Shown piece after piece: positions 1-12,479 of a DNA stretch of 64,000 bases. Below the pieces are notes generated by a model. That model worked only from the letters and a program-made list of their open reading frames with translations. It was not told the origin of the DNA and did not search any database. Source of the stretch: Mya arenaria. Lineage: Eukaryota; Mollusca; Bivalvia; Myida; Myidae. The DNA is taken from the NCBI RefSeq assembly GCF_026914265.1, contig NC_069123.1, forward strand, positions 34,362,678-34,426,677, written 5' to 3'. The position numbers and the translations under genes were made by a program. Every line of letters begins with the position of its first letter. Positions within the stretch are counted from its first letter, which is position 1.

Positions 1-2030
1 AATGGCATTGTTTCGCAGCTTATTGCTCAGGCCTTTAGGTAATAATGATCTGTTACTTAAATTTGATTTGTTTGAAGTGTTATTCATTGAAGATTTCGTT
101 TGTTTAAAAATAAACCCAGTTCTCTTCGAGGACAGAAGTAGTTCGCGGACATTCGCGATTTTAATTTCATTTCGGAAGTAACATATCAAGAACTTGGTTG
201 CTATACATCAGGTGCTGCAAACGTATCCGTGAATACTGACACTGACAGGGGCATAAGTACAATTTTATGGTAGGTAGGTGGGAATACTTTTAAGGTATAG
301 TTGTTTATGAAAATCATGAACATAGTATTACTCCAAATAGCGCCAGTTGGTCAATAAAAACGTTATTTAAATCGCTTTCTGAAAAGTAACAGTACATTTA
401 GACGACTTTTCGAATGTAGGAACTACCGGAAAGATGTCCCCAAAAGGAGGTAAAATGGCGATCAGAAGAATGCCAAGATGGCCAGAAAACAACAAAGATC
501 TTGTGAAAAAAGGTAGGTCTGAACACCGAAAAGTGGTTTTTTCATTACGCATAATCTTTTGAAAATTATTCAACTTTCTAGTAATGGCTGAAGTCACAGA
601 ATTGAGCCCGTCTGATTTAATCGCTGTCTTTTAAACTTTGGATTTTAAAATGCCATTTTTTCTAGGCTTCGGCAGAACGTTGTGCTGATAACTATAAATG
701 TCGATGGCAACATATAAAATACAGCCCTTGTAAGAAAACTATGTTTAGAAGGAAACCTCTAAAAAAAAGACTAAATGCTTTTTTTTTCAAAATATTTTTT
801 TTGGTAAATTTTCAAATTTTACGAGAGCCATGCTTAATTAGATACAGCTGTAAACAAACATATACATATACTTCTTCTTCTCATTTGTTTCTGTGTTTGT
901 ATAACAAAATATATTGCATTTCAAACAATTATATATTTTTTGCTTATACATTGTACATTGTACTACTCTTCCTTAGATAACGGAAACAAATACAACACAA
1001 ACTGATTTAATTTCTGTTCAAACATTTTCAACCGCTCATGTGACCAGTACTGGGAAAAACGACATTTCACCCCGATAGAAGATGAGTGACGAGCAACAAC
1101 GCTCCAATTGAAAATTATTTGTCAAGAGCAGTGATTTATAATTACTACATTCGCGCCATGAGTTCGCACGCGGACTTTGGAATAATGTACAAAAAATACT
1201 GTGTATTTAATGTCACATTTAATAAAATTTTAAACTAAAAGGTTTGCAAGAGGAAGTATCAATTATTCCGGTTCGGTTGGAAAATCCGACTCTCGTGCAC
1301 TTAGCGATCCTCGTTACCGGCCTTCGCACATGCTCTCATGTCGGATTTATCCATATAATGTTACAAGTCTCCAATGATAACAGGATTTCTGGTGAGTACT
1401 GCATGCTGTTTACTACGGACATATATCTTATTGGGATTTATAGTGAAAATTATTTAACAAACTCGATAGATATTAATTTTGAATGTTGTTAATTCAAGTG
1501 AGCTTATTACAGTTGAATTGAACATTTGAAATAATCTCAACAAATCTTTTTTGCCGACAATTTATGTAATCAGCAATTTGGGTAATAAAAAGTGTGTCGA
1601 ATTAAACATTTAAGACGAATGTTAGGATATTGTACTGCTTTTAATGGACCTTGACGGTGATTGAGCATAACACACACAACAAGCATACTACACAAACATC
1701 AAAATAGCTTTATCTATTCATAATGTGATTATCGCATTGGAATGATCTTGAAGTACGAGAACACTGGAACGCGTGCTCACTGGGGATTACGCTAGTTCTC
1801 ACACTTGTTCCCTCATTTGTCAATAGTTAAAAAATAAAACCTCAACGGAGCCTCCATCAACCTGAAAACAATGACGAATATAGTTAAACTAACATATTAA
1901 CTGTTGATGAATAAATTTCAAATACTAAACGACCAAATACTCACCTGCAAACGATTGAGACGGAGCAACAGTAATTACAGTTGAACGGTACGATATAGTC
2001 ATTCAGACAGTCATCTATCATAGCTCGCCC
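1..2030. other. Intergenic, no gene recognised
   Basis: No domain is recognised on either strand. The only exon-like stretch is 1244-1390 (+), open for about 50 codons and followed by a good donor (GTGAGT at 1392), but no partner exon or family could be named. The rest is AT-rich with short chance open frames. Confidence 0.5.
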
Positions 2031-2034
2031 TAGC

Positions 2035-2345
2035 ATGTACATGCGTCAATCATTAAAACGGGAATTTACGTCCGTTACATCTGTAAGTTATTCCATCAAT
2101 TTGATAGAAACAACATCCACATTGCGAATGGTGAGGAACTTGTAGCTTATCCTCTTGGTGTTTAATACAGGCAAGGTGTTCAAAAGGACGTGGACTTGGT
2201 ATCAAAACCCGTGGATTTCCTTGCATTATAGATTTTAAAACGAAAAAAACAGCAAAGTGCTTTGGGGCAACAAAGAGAAGACACAACGTACAGACTGATC
2301 TAACCACACTAAACGTCTGTACGACGTTTACTCTTTTAAATAAAT
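2035..2345 (+). pseudogene. HS3ST-like exon 2 fragment, broken
   Basis: The plus-strand translation aligns with the 3' half of exon 2 of the HS3ST-like genes at 30 and 60 kb. It reads TGIYVRY, then NIHIANGEELVAYPLGV and a stop, and further on the base sequence still tracks the conserved Cys region (GTGGATTTCC, AAAGTGCTTTGGG) and the segment ending AAACGTCTGTACGAC. There are frameshifts and at least three stops, and no 5' half of the exon is visible upstream. Orientation is opposite to the two main genes. It is a decayed relic, not a gene. Confidence 0.85.
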
Positions 2346-3364
2346 AAACCAGATGCTTGAATTGAAACTGCTATATCTGTACTTATATGTTTTAACTTTA
2401 GATTGTCCCTTTCTTGATAGTATAACACACAAAGTATTTTATATCGGCACTGAACATTTCTGATACGACGTTAGTTTCGGTGTCAAATTTTAATAAAACA
2501 TGATTCGTTAGAAACGTTAAAGGCAATATTAACTTTATCATTGCATTTTACCAAGTTTTGAGAAAAAGAATACCTTTATACTAATTTAAACATAAAGATA
2601 TCAGATCACCACTTTATTCGGAAATACCAGTACAGCGACATTATTGAAATTCTTTCATGAAAGAAGTCTTTTTTTACAAAATTGAATGTGTATCAGCGAG
2701 ATTGACTTTGTTACCCAACAAATATTAAGGTGACGTTGTATTGTCTGTCAGAATACGTGTGGTGAGCATCTGATAGGAACATACTGACATCTTTGGACAA
2801 TAAATGGCCAATGATACAGATGTCATTGAGATTGAGCAGGAATCGAACCCGTCTGACTGTCTTCAGTGTTTACCCTGTCTAAAATGAAGGGGATCAGTTT
2901 CGAGTGTGGCAACAAACACCACGTACACAGCACATGATGTTGTACGTAATTGACATTTTCGTTGAAGTTTTTCTGCATGAAAAGAATATGTATAATCATA
3001 TATGAAACCAGGAAGTTTCTACAAATTAGACCGCTATCTAAGTCTTAAAGGTTTCTGCCATCGTTATGAAATGAAGACGCAGATCCCGTAATGTTCAAAC
3101 GTTTCTACTTTTACTCTGTTGTTCAATTGTTTCTTCCCTTAGTTTGTATTATATTCGTTTAAGTGTTTGGCTTAAAGATTTGTTTTTCAGTATCGGTTTA
3201 GTGGAGGCATGTTGGTTTTTTCCCTGTCCATCAACGAAAACTTTATAGTTGATAAATATTATACTGAAGTTATGTCAACTGCTTTATTTAGTTTATATTT
3301 AAACTAATTTATTTTACCACGATTGTGAAACAAGCTATAATTGTAACTTATATTAATTACTCTT

Positions 3365-3550
3365 GTTGGCACGATGTTGCGCGAGAGTGTGGTTTTGTGT
3401 TGTGGGGGAAACCGGAGTACCCGGAGAAGATCCACTTGTCCGACTTGGTGACCACAAACCAAACTCACATGCGCCCAGGCCGGGAATCGAGCCCTGAGTC
3501 GCCTAGATGGGAAGCGGGTGCACTAACAACTGCGCTAACCGGACAACCGC
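3365..3550 (-). repeat. tRNA-derived SINE with Meta-like core
   Basis: On the minus strand the element starts near 3550 with a tRNA-like head: a box A (TTAGCGCAGTTGTTAG) and a box B (GGCTCGATTCCC) at pol III spacing. A GC-rich middle follows, containing CTCCGGGTACTCCGGTTTCC and CACACTCTCGCGC. I recall this middle as typical of the lophotrochozoan 'Meta' SINE core; the assignment is from memory of the family. The 3' end is not sharply defined. A 96-codon open frame across it on the plus strand is a chance frame. Confidence 0.75.
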
Positions 3551-5514
3551 TTAATTTGCCATTGGAAATTTTCTTAAAGGTTTGTTATAATTATAACTCG
3601 CGATTACAACTTTAGTCGAAGCATTGATCATTCCTGATTAATTTGATATTGCAGAATTCTCTTTGAAGCACTTTACAAATCATTCATGCACCAATTCTGC
3701 AATAATAATGTATCTTGTTTTTTAAAGACTTTTGTTTGCATCGGGGTAATTTAGTCAGGCCTGGTCTGGGTATTGTGAACGATAAATACATATACTTAAA
3801 CTTAAGACTGTGCCAAAGTGTACAGTTTTTGGCAAATGTAATAGCGAAGAAACCAATTACAGAACTGTTGAAGCAACATTCTCAATAGGTCGCACTACGT
3901 CTAATATTGTTGCTCAAAACAATTTGAATGCATCAATGACGATAGACTAATGTAAAACACACATTTGATCGCTTAAAGTTTATTAATCAAAAGTTATTAT
4001 TGCAATGAAAATATTAGAAATGAGCATAATATGTTTTCCACCAAAACACATAAAAGTAAATTGAGTATTGGCGTTTCAGTTCAAATTCATTGCAAAAGTT
4101 CAACAAGATGAGGAATGGTTTCGGAGCCAAAAGAGTTGACACAATGGGAAATGGTCTATTCTTGATAATGGGATCAGATAAAAATCGTAGTTTTTATAAC
4201 TACAGAACTACACATAATCGTTGAGGTCGACATCATAATTAATTTTGGTCCCCTACCTGCAGAACAACACGTTTTAACCACAACCATTTATTACAGGTTG
4301 TGTAAAATCTAAATGAGATAAGAAACACTCGCTCAGTCCGTCCTTCGTAATTACTTTATATTTTACAATAGTTATATAGTGAAGTATATTTACAATTACA
4401 TAAACAAGACGCAAGTGTGTTTTTGAATTCATTTTTGTAAATTAATTCATCTAGTCCATAGCTATTCAATTGCCATAAAACATTTTACAACTTCATGTGG
4501 ATATTAATACTTTATATAATTACATGATCAAGTTTCGTTTTCGTCGTTTCAGATTTCATCGTGTTGTCGACCAAATCAGTAAAACTAACTTTATTATTCA
4601 CATGTGTATTTTTTAATACCAGAATAAATTATAAAGCATTGTCATCAACATTGCTTATGAAGCAGTCAAAACGGCATGAAAAAATATTATTTAAAGGTTT
4701 CTTTGACAAATAAACAAATGGAATTCCCTACATGGTCTGTCGTGCAAGTTGTTGGACAAGTATACAATGAGGCACTGCTGTTGACCAGTGTCTGAACTTG
4801 GCTCAGAAGATCCCCAAAATTCACTCCGCGAGTCTAAAGGATGTTGATTTATCCATTCGAATTGATGACGGTTATTGCCGCTACTACTGTGGTCCTTAGC
4901 TCCAAGCCAAAATGTGTAGTTAAAACCTGGATAGCGGAATTAGAAGGTGACAGCGTTATTAAACTCGTTGCTAAGCATTTAAAAACGAATAAAAGGGATA
5001 GAAGGTGGTTCAATACATGTCTATTGTTTTTATGCAATATTTTAGAAAGAGTGCTTATGCACAATGAAAAGTAATTGACAATATCAATAAAAACTTGACT
5101 AAACTTTCTAGAAAATAGAATGTCACTGAAAGTTATCTTGCATTAATGGTAGCGTGTCATTTAAACCTACCAGATATCCATTGTCTGAATAAAAAGCCTT
5201 TTTCATATGAGTCCAGAACAACCAAATCAGCATTTACAGAATTGCAAGTAGATCGAGCAACGTCCCAGTTAGCGGAAAAGTTGTATATTTTCAAACACAA
5301 ACTGGTAGATGCATTGGACAAAAGAGTAAAACCGATCGTCGTATCGCAGATTAGCTGTGACGTTGTAGCTGAAATATGTGGTTAAAAACAATGAACAGTT
5401 TCATCGGAAGTATATTAAATATATTGGACCGACTAGGCGTATATTAATGTATTCATTTGGCAATGCTGAGGCTGATTTTGGATCATTGTCTTTAATTGAA
5501 AGCATGTTTCTTGC
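3551..5514. other. Intergenic, unrecognised open stretches
   Basis: No known domain was found. Two moderately long plus-strand open stretches lie at 4841-5074 and 5146-5385. The second is Lys- and charge-rich and helix-like. Neither shows a recognisable family, a good start context or clear splice partners. Because 5515 is the stop of the minus-strand lectin gene, this stretch should also hold its 3' UTR, but I could not find a convincing minus-strand AATAAA close to the stop. Confidence 0.4.
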
Positions 5515-6222
5515 TTACGACCATAGTTGCGAAACAATCATACTTAAGGCTGTTGTTGACGACGAGGTCATTGACGAATTTGATGATGGAGAGATAGTTG
5601 AAGGTGTGGATGGTGTCGTTAATGGTCTAGATGACGCTTGTGGGTGTGTCATGCTTGTAGTGAAGCCGCCATTTACAAAAATATCGTGCTCGCAAATGAA
5701 GTGGTAAGGACTGTCACATCGAGTGTCAAACCATTCGTAATTTTCCAAGACATTTAGCACGACACAGAGTTGACTCGGGTCGACATCTGGTTCGTCTGGT
5801 CCCCATGCTGTGAAGTTCCAAGTCCGCAGACTCTCCCATCTAAAAACCTTCCCTGATAAAGTCAGATTTGCATGTGCACCGATCCAGTAGTTCCTTTGCT
5901 GCTGTTCTTCTGCAATAAGGGATATGATCCTTATTGATATTTACTAAGACATTTATCATTTAAATTGTCCAAACGGTTATACACAGCCAGCCTGAGTTTG
6001 CAAATTATATCATACAAACAAGACATAGTTTTTACGTACCCTTTGAATGATGTATGATGGCGTATTGCACGAAGTTGAACTTAGCGTACGTGTCCAGTGT
6101 AACAAGCTCATCTCCGGTTTGACGACAGAACGCTTGGGCTTCGCTGAAGTTGAATTTAGCTGCTTCCTCCAACTTTATACAAAGCAACGATGATGAATCG
6201 AAACTATGGTCTGGTGGACAGT
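5515..6222 (-). other. C-type lectin domain and S/T-rich tail, exons 8-9
   Basis: Exon 8 (6222-6040) carries the first half: CPPDHSF, then LLCIKL and EAQAFC. Exon 9 (5909-5515) carries YWIGA, WGPDEPD, QLCVVLN, YEWFDTRC and FICE, then about 50 residues rich in Ser, Thr and Pro before TAA. The split of this domain over two exons with a phase-1 intron fits a shuffled cassette. The canonical Ca2+/sugar motifs are altered (EPD, WFD). Confidence 0.85.
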
Positions 6223-9200
6223 CTACAGATAATAATGCAGAAGGAACATTTGTACAAACAAACATTTTTGGTCGTAAAGTTGTAACACTAACATAGCATA
6301 AAAAAAGTATGGACTCGAGTATTCGAACCTTTCGTATACGCGGAACAAATAAGGAAGATGTATTTGTACTAAAAACATAAAATCCCTGTATTATGTGAAC
6401 TAATGAGAATGGAACAACTTACATGGTTTTTGAGTTGTCAAGTTCGCAAAACTATGAGTTGTATGTTCTAATGACGGCGAAATTGTTGTTGCAGTTGTGG
6501 ATATATCACCACATTTCGTATTGCAGAAGTCGCCCTTACAGCATGTTGCTGGACACATGCTGCTCAAATGTGCGTGTTCAAGGGCGGAACAAACCTGACG
6601 TTATAATCATAATGTATCATACAGTATAATGTATATTGTATTCATAAGTTTACGAATATAAATAGAAACATCATGCATAAACAGTACACGCTCAATTTTC
6701 TCGATAAAGTATGTAGTATCTTATTTCATTTATCCAAATTGCCATCTTGAACTTATTTTAGAAAGTGGGAAATAGTTAGTCTTTAAAAGTTTTAACACTT
6801 TTAAAATAAGAATGTATTACACAGACTGTTTACAAACCAAATCAGTGTATTGAGCATGACCCCCGTATTAAGGAACGAACGATTGCAAGAACATTTTGGC
6901 ATTGACAGCTTTTTATAAAAAAAGGCCTGCTTACAATATCTATCTCACACAGACTAGTGTATGAAACGTTTCCAGATTGTCCAAGATTGCTTGCGTCGAT
7001 GTAAAGCATACATCTCTGAAACATGGGAATGTTAATTAAACAAAATTCCTCATTAGAATATAAGTGTTACTGAAAAAACAACAACAATGGTGAAGCAAGG
7101 CGATTGCAAACATATTATATTGTCATAAATAACTTTTATATAACATTTTTAATGATTTTACTTTTTTTTTTAAAAACAAGCTCACGCCCAAAGCAGTACT
7201 AATAGTTAAAACATACAATGTAAGTATATGAAACATTTTTTCATTATTTTTTAAAATCTTATCAAACATAGTTGATTCCGTTAACGTACATCTCCTTTTT
7301 CACAGACGGTGACGTTATCACAACCATCTGCGGAGGACGCTTGGTCACAGGTAAAACAATAGGGCCCTCGTTCACTAGTTGGAAGAGCTGGACATATAGT
7401 AACACAAAAATAAGTAGGGAAGCATCTCTTGTAGAATATACCATGCATAAATGTGAAAATGATTGCAACAATGAAATGCAAAAAGAGTTCATGCACTACT
7501 TTAAGAGCATTGCCATTACAACCGACGACAACAACAAAAAGGTAGTTATTTTGGTTTGGTAATTGTAGTGGTATAAAAAATGATATCGCTGTTGCAGATA
7601 TTATAGTTGTTGTTGTAATATCTGCTTTGGTTTCTCTGTTGTTGATGTTGTTGTTGTTGTGTGGTTATTGATGTTGATCTTTATCTTAGCGATATAATGC
7701 ATTAATATAGTAGTAGAATACTTGACCAGGTTGTCCGCAGCCCTCCATATTACAGTACGGGGAAGAGCAACACTCTGCACAGATGCTGATGTCACCGACG
7801 TCCTCCTCATCCGTCTTGTATGTAGCGCTCCTTCTTCCCATGCCTAAGTTTTGGCATGTCTAAATGTATGAAATTAATTATTGGTAATTTTCAATAAGTT
7901 GGCACAAAAGGTGAAGTGACAAGTAAATGATGTAACCATAAAGAATGGCGTAAGTTTTTGTTAACTGTCTAGTAAATGAGAATATTTACCTTTTGAACGA
8001 CTTAAAGTGGTAAATTTTTTTGTAGTTATGGATTATTGTTATAACACTGTTCGATTATTCGGAAATAATATCAATTACCCCATTGGACTGACACCCAAGT
8101 CTGTAGTAAATTTCGCCAGTTGCAGAAATGAACTCCTCGACAGAACAAATCTGCAAAATCAATGCTCATACGGTAAATTTAAGATGAGTTTGTCTTTATA
8201 TTTTATTTCACTGATTGTGTCAAGAAATTGCTGGGTTGGGGTAGAAGAGAAAGGTTTTAAAAATGAAAAAGTGAAAAAGGGAAGTTTATCAAATATGCTC
8301 CAAAAATGCATGCATGACCTCAATTAGTTAAACAGTCTAACAAAAAATGAATACATTATAATTTCCCATAATGGTAGGAAATTGTTTTGAAAACAATGCT
8401 TGTAATTTGTATTTATTAAGGTCATCATATTTACCTCATGTTCTTTACATGCTATTGTTTCCCGACACTGCTGTATAGTGGGTGTTCTGTCGCAGGACAT
8501 ACACCTCAACTTTTCTTCGAAACCTAAACACATATAAGCATAACGTATGAATACACTGTTCAATTTTTATACACATACAACTCGCACTGCTTAATATAAT
8601 ACATTATGTATATTGAAGATCAGTCATTGACTGATAATAATGCAAATACTAAACCGGCAATATCCATTCAACATGGCTATTTCTATTTTTTGTACATCAT
8701 GCATCTATAAATCAAACAGGTTTTTGCTCACATGCGTTCAACATATATAATTCATTATGTTCAATGTCCAATGGCTATTTCCTAAGCTTTCAATGTTCTA
8801 AAGTTGAAGACATAGTTCAACGCATCTTTAGCCTACTCGCGTACTTAAATGCCCCCGTAAGTGTATAGTGAAGTGAGATTGGCTGTTTCATTTGGCAACT
8901 ATAACTGCCAGTATTTAGAACTTCAATGGAATCAACCCTACACTTATAAGAAAATAATCAATTTACAATTATAAAGGCCCTCTTTGACTCTTTAAATCCA
9001 TTTCAATACCTCTAGACAAGCTTTCAGACAAGCATTTATGTAATACAGCATTGAAGCAACGCCACCTCGGGCACTGTCAATCCAGACCCAAAGGTTTAAC
9101 AATGTAAACTATGACGGAAAAATCTCTCAAGATTCTGCTATGTAATAATAATGTGTTTATGTATAAATCGAAGAATATATAATGGATCTTAATTGTATAT

Positions 9201-9340
9201 CGAGCATTTTGTACTCCTGTTATCTAAACGATCATGTTAACAAAGTTATATTTTAAAAGGTTTAATAAAAATATACCTGTAATGTAAAGCCACAAACACT
9301 GATAGACAATAAATCGCACAACATGTTGAGATATTTCCAT
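5515..9340 (-). CDS. Ly6-Ly6-C-type lectin secreted protein, nine exons
   Basis: Predicted exons, all with AG/GT borders: 9340-9277, 8523-8435, 8150-8079, 7859-7727, 7387-7290, 7015-6935, 6594-6423, 6222-6040, 5909-5515. They sum to 1287 nt, 429 codons with the stop, in frame across every junction. The ATG at 9340 has an ideal context (GCCGCCATGG). Residues 1-22 form a hydrophobic signal peptide. Two Ly6/uPAR three-finger domains follow (about 27-120 and 130-217), each opening with CxxC and ending with a CC....CN-like or CC....FCN signature. A short Thr-rich linker leads to a long-form C-type lectin domain (about 240-375) with YWIGA, six cysteines and a closing FICE. The protein ends in a Ser/Thr/Pro-rich tail. 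Several N-glycosylation sequons are present. I infer a secreted or surface recognition protein; the ligand is unknown. The lectin motifs EPN and WND are replaced by EPD and WFD, so sugar binding is uncertain. A further 3' exon, for example a membrane anchor, cannot be excluded. Confidence 0.8.
6423..7387 (-). other. Second Ly6/uPAR domain, exons 5-7
   Basis: Exons 7387-7290, 7015-6935 and 6594-6423 encode a second three-finger domain. It starts YCFTC, has introns after CEKGD and CEIDI (both phase 0) and closes with CPATCCKGDFCNTKC. Exon 7 then adds a Thr/Ser linker of about 29 residues. The cysteine order and the intron positions and phases match the first domain. Sequence identity outside the cysteines is low, so the duplication is old. 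Confidence 0.8.
7727..8523 (-). other. First Ly6/uPAR domain, exons 2-4
   Basis: Exons 8523-8435, 8150-8079 and 7859-7727 encode one three-finger domain with 12 cysteines. It starts LRCMSC, and introns fall after CKEHE (phase 0) and after CQSNG (phase 0). It closes with CAECCSSPYCNMEGC. The exon set begins and ends at phase-1 introns, so it is a symmetrical module. The count of 12 is above the usual 8-10 of the Ly6 family. Confidence 0.8.
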
Positions 9341-9369
9341 GGCGGCATTAATTACAGAACAATGTCAGA

Positions 9370-9379
9370 TTTTTATATA
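9370..9379 (-). promoter_or_regulatory. TATA box of the Ly6-lectin gene
   Basis: The minus strand reads TATATAAAAA at 9379-9370, about 39 bases upstream of the ATG at 9340. With usual TATA-to-start spacing, transcription would begin near 9350 and leave a leader of only about 10 bases. The motif is seen; its use is inferred. Confidence 0.45.
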
Positions 9380-9399
9380 GGTCGTATTGATAACGTCGG

Positions 9400-12300
9400 T
9401 GATTTAGTACCTTCATCAAGTTCAGCTAGTACATCAATTTAAATATAAGTCTGTTGTCCTGCATGTCACTGGTTTCTTTTGTCTGTAAGTTTTATGATCA
9501 GTCAATATGTGTGTGTCATTAAAGAGACTATATTTCTATTAGCACCATTTTTTGCCAAATATTGTTAAACGAATAAACACCAACTAGCCACTGGTAAACA
9601 CTCATTTGAACAGACTATACATAAATTAAAGCCTCATTAAAACCAATTTTCAATTGCGTTATTAACGTTCTACGGCAAATCTAATCACTTTCCGTCTTTT
9701 TTTATAAGTTTATACAGATGATGATTTACCATTGTTACAAGTAGTTTTTACATGCTACATAAAACATAACTATTCATTTTGTATAAAAAATGACCTTAAA
9801 AAGCTTTCAAGGAATTCTTTAAAATATATATCATATTGTCAGCAATAGATTTAGGAAGTGGTTTGCACAACACTGTTTTCATATTAAGACGGGTTTGGGA
9901 AACTTGACTTAACCTTATAGGTTTTCCGCTGTTATAAAATAGATATATTTCTATGAATCGTTTGTAAAACAAATCCATTTAGAATGCAAGCTACTTGGCA
10001 GATGTAAATCCCTATTTGACGGGCGAAATGTAATCTGAAATAGTTTGCTTTGGCCTTAACATTTCACAAGCATACTTCAAACTGATAAGGACGATCTAGC
10101 TGTTTAGTGCAAGCCGTCTATGAAACAGAATTGACCGATTATTTACTTATTAAATTATATTTGCATCGCTATATGTCCCTCTCTTAGAAGGTGACCTAAT
10201 TCAGACATTACCGTTTTGAGGAATCAAACCTACGGCATAAATAATTCTAATATATTTATTTTCATTCAATTTAGTAATCTTTAAAAACAACAAAATTGAT
10301 AAAGTACTATGACTTGTTTTTAGGGAATTGCTAAGATCAGTAACTATTTATATATCATAAAACATATGCTTGTTATTGTATCTACAATAAAAATATATTT
10401 AACAATGCAAATAACCATTTTTAACAAGATAACCACTACATACATTTACCATGTCATAATTAAGTCCAAATGCAGTTTTAACCTCAATTGTATCTAAAAG
10501 TTCTGACCTAACAGTGAAACTAATAAGGGAAGTGTTTATTTACTCAATATTTCAACACCCTTTGCACATTTACTAAAGTGTTCCAAGTGTTGATTGTCAA
10601 GTACATTGTCTCGTGAAAATACCACCAACTACAGTGGAACAGAAAAACAAATAACTCACTGTCACACGCTCATGAAATATTACAAGGGATTGTAAAGTAA
10701 TTATCTTAAACGAAGTTTTCTTCTTTTTGAAATTGCTGTTCATTTGTTCCTCAGTTGTTAGAATTAAATTGCATTTTAAGAATTACACAACATAAGACAT
10801 TGAAAAATCGAACAGTTTTTATTAAAACACGGGAAACAACTTCTGAAAGAAAGGATCTAAACATCACTTTATGAAAAAAGTATGCTGATGTACTTTTTTG
10901 TCTATAAAGACTACTGTAGAATCATTTGATTGCTAATTAGTTTTCGTTTATATACATCACTAATATTGAAATCTATACTGGTTTTGGAACCCCTTTCGCC
11001 TGGAAATAGGAGTTTTTCTTTATTTACTCGAGTAATAGTGAATGTTTGTTAATACAATTTTACAGGATATTATGTATGCTTATTTTAAGATCGAATTAAC
11101 GTGCAAATTATACTAAGAAACATTCACTGAAATTGCAGTGTAATGTACCAATAATTTGAAGTTATTTAAAAAAAAATATATATATATATATATTTAAAAA
11201 TAAATCCTGACTGAAGAAATTTTAAAACTGTGTTATCTATTTTTTGTAAAGTATGAACATGTTTGCTCGGTCCAAATCCATGAAGATAATTTCAATCACA
11301 GTGTAACATTTAGATTTATATCAGGTCGATCAAATCAATATATCAAAGAAACTTACTACCGCTAGTTTCGATTGTCTGTATACCTTTAGGTAGAAGAAGA
11401 ATTTTTATTTCATAATTAATAAGCCATACGGCCCATGTGGACAAACAAAATATTTACAAATATATACAATGGCACATATAAATACATGACTAGGAGAAGG
11501 AGACAATTATAGTTTAAACAATGCTCTGAATAAAACAATATAACTTATAATAATAAGCTGTAAAAAATGCTAATGCTCTATAAAATTTTATGGTTATAGT
11601 ACTACAGTATATCATCTGTATATGCGTCATACATGAATTTATAACAAAACCATTTCAAAAGAGATTTCATAATGGAATACATTTCTATGATGATTGCATG
11701 CTTAGATTTATAACAGTAATGTGATTATAAGGAAATATCGTTGCATCTGTTTATAAATTTAATAAGTAAATCTGATTATATATCTAACCATCCAAAGGCA
11801 GCCCTAGACACTGGTCGAAAACGAAAGTGTGTCTAGGACTTTGACATGGTGACATTCAGATAAATATACACACTTTTTACATTGCATAGTAAATAAAACA
11901 AAGAAAGTGCACAATATTAACATAACGTAACAAATACAACAAAATAAATAAATGATATGCACGATAAGTTGTCAATTTTCAATTAGTTTCTGCCAGTAAA
12001 CTGTTTGATAAAAATAATCGATTAATAGTTTTACAAGGGATTAAACAAGTGTAGCTAACGATGACTCACGGTCACTTTTACCAGCTTATGACAAACAACA
12101 GTTATGTTTCTACACGCTTGCAGTAGTCCATGCATGGCTGTGATTATAGATTATGGAAATAAATCACATATGTGAGTATACTGTATACTTTGCATGTCAT
12201 TATTTATATACATAGAGCTTATATCAGGTTCCGTTTTAAAACGTGTCCGAATCCAATGCTTAATCCGAATAATTGCTTGACAAGTACTAAATGACGTATT

Positions 12301-12450
12301 AATAGTACATATTAAACTCAGACTTTGTTTTATTAAACAATTGATATGTATATATAACATGACCATTAATTTATTTACGAAAACTGTCAATTTTTCTTAG
12401 TTTCAGAGATAAGGATACAAAAATGGCTTGAATTCAGAAAACAACAACGA
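9400..12450. other. Gene-free stretch
   Basis: About 3 kb of AT-rich DNA without recognisable coding sequence. It holds a short A/TA run at 11168-11196 and an imperfect hairpin around 11806-11845 (CCTAGACACT pairing with AGTGTGTCTAGG). No transposon ends were recognised. Confidence 0.5.
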
Positions 12451-12479
12451 ATGACGATAAGTACGGTGAGTATATATAA

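Noticed and set aside
2825..2880. tRNA-like 3' part on the minus strand (GGGTTCGATTCCTGC and CTGAAGA)
   Set aside because: The T arm pairs poorly, no acceptor or D arm can be built, so it is at most a decayed SINE or tRNA relic.
3325..3615. 96-codon open frame on the plus strand
   Set aside because: It runs antisense through the SINE; the GC-rich SINE explains the lack of stops.
5378..5707. 109-codon open frame on the plus strand
   Set aside because: Mostly antisense of the Ser/Thr-rich last exon of the lectin gene.
7272..7562. Plus-strand frame of 96 codons
   Set aside because: Antisense to exon 5 of the Ly6-lectin gene, which has splice sites and Cys spacing that fit the minus strand.
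11168..11200. Possible CRISPR-like or satellite array
   Set aside because: Only a short A/TA microsatellite; no spacer-repeat structure anywhere in the window.
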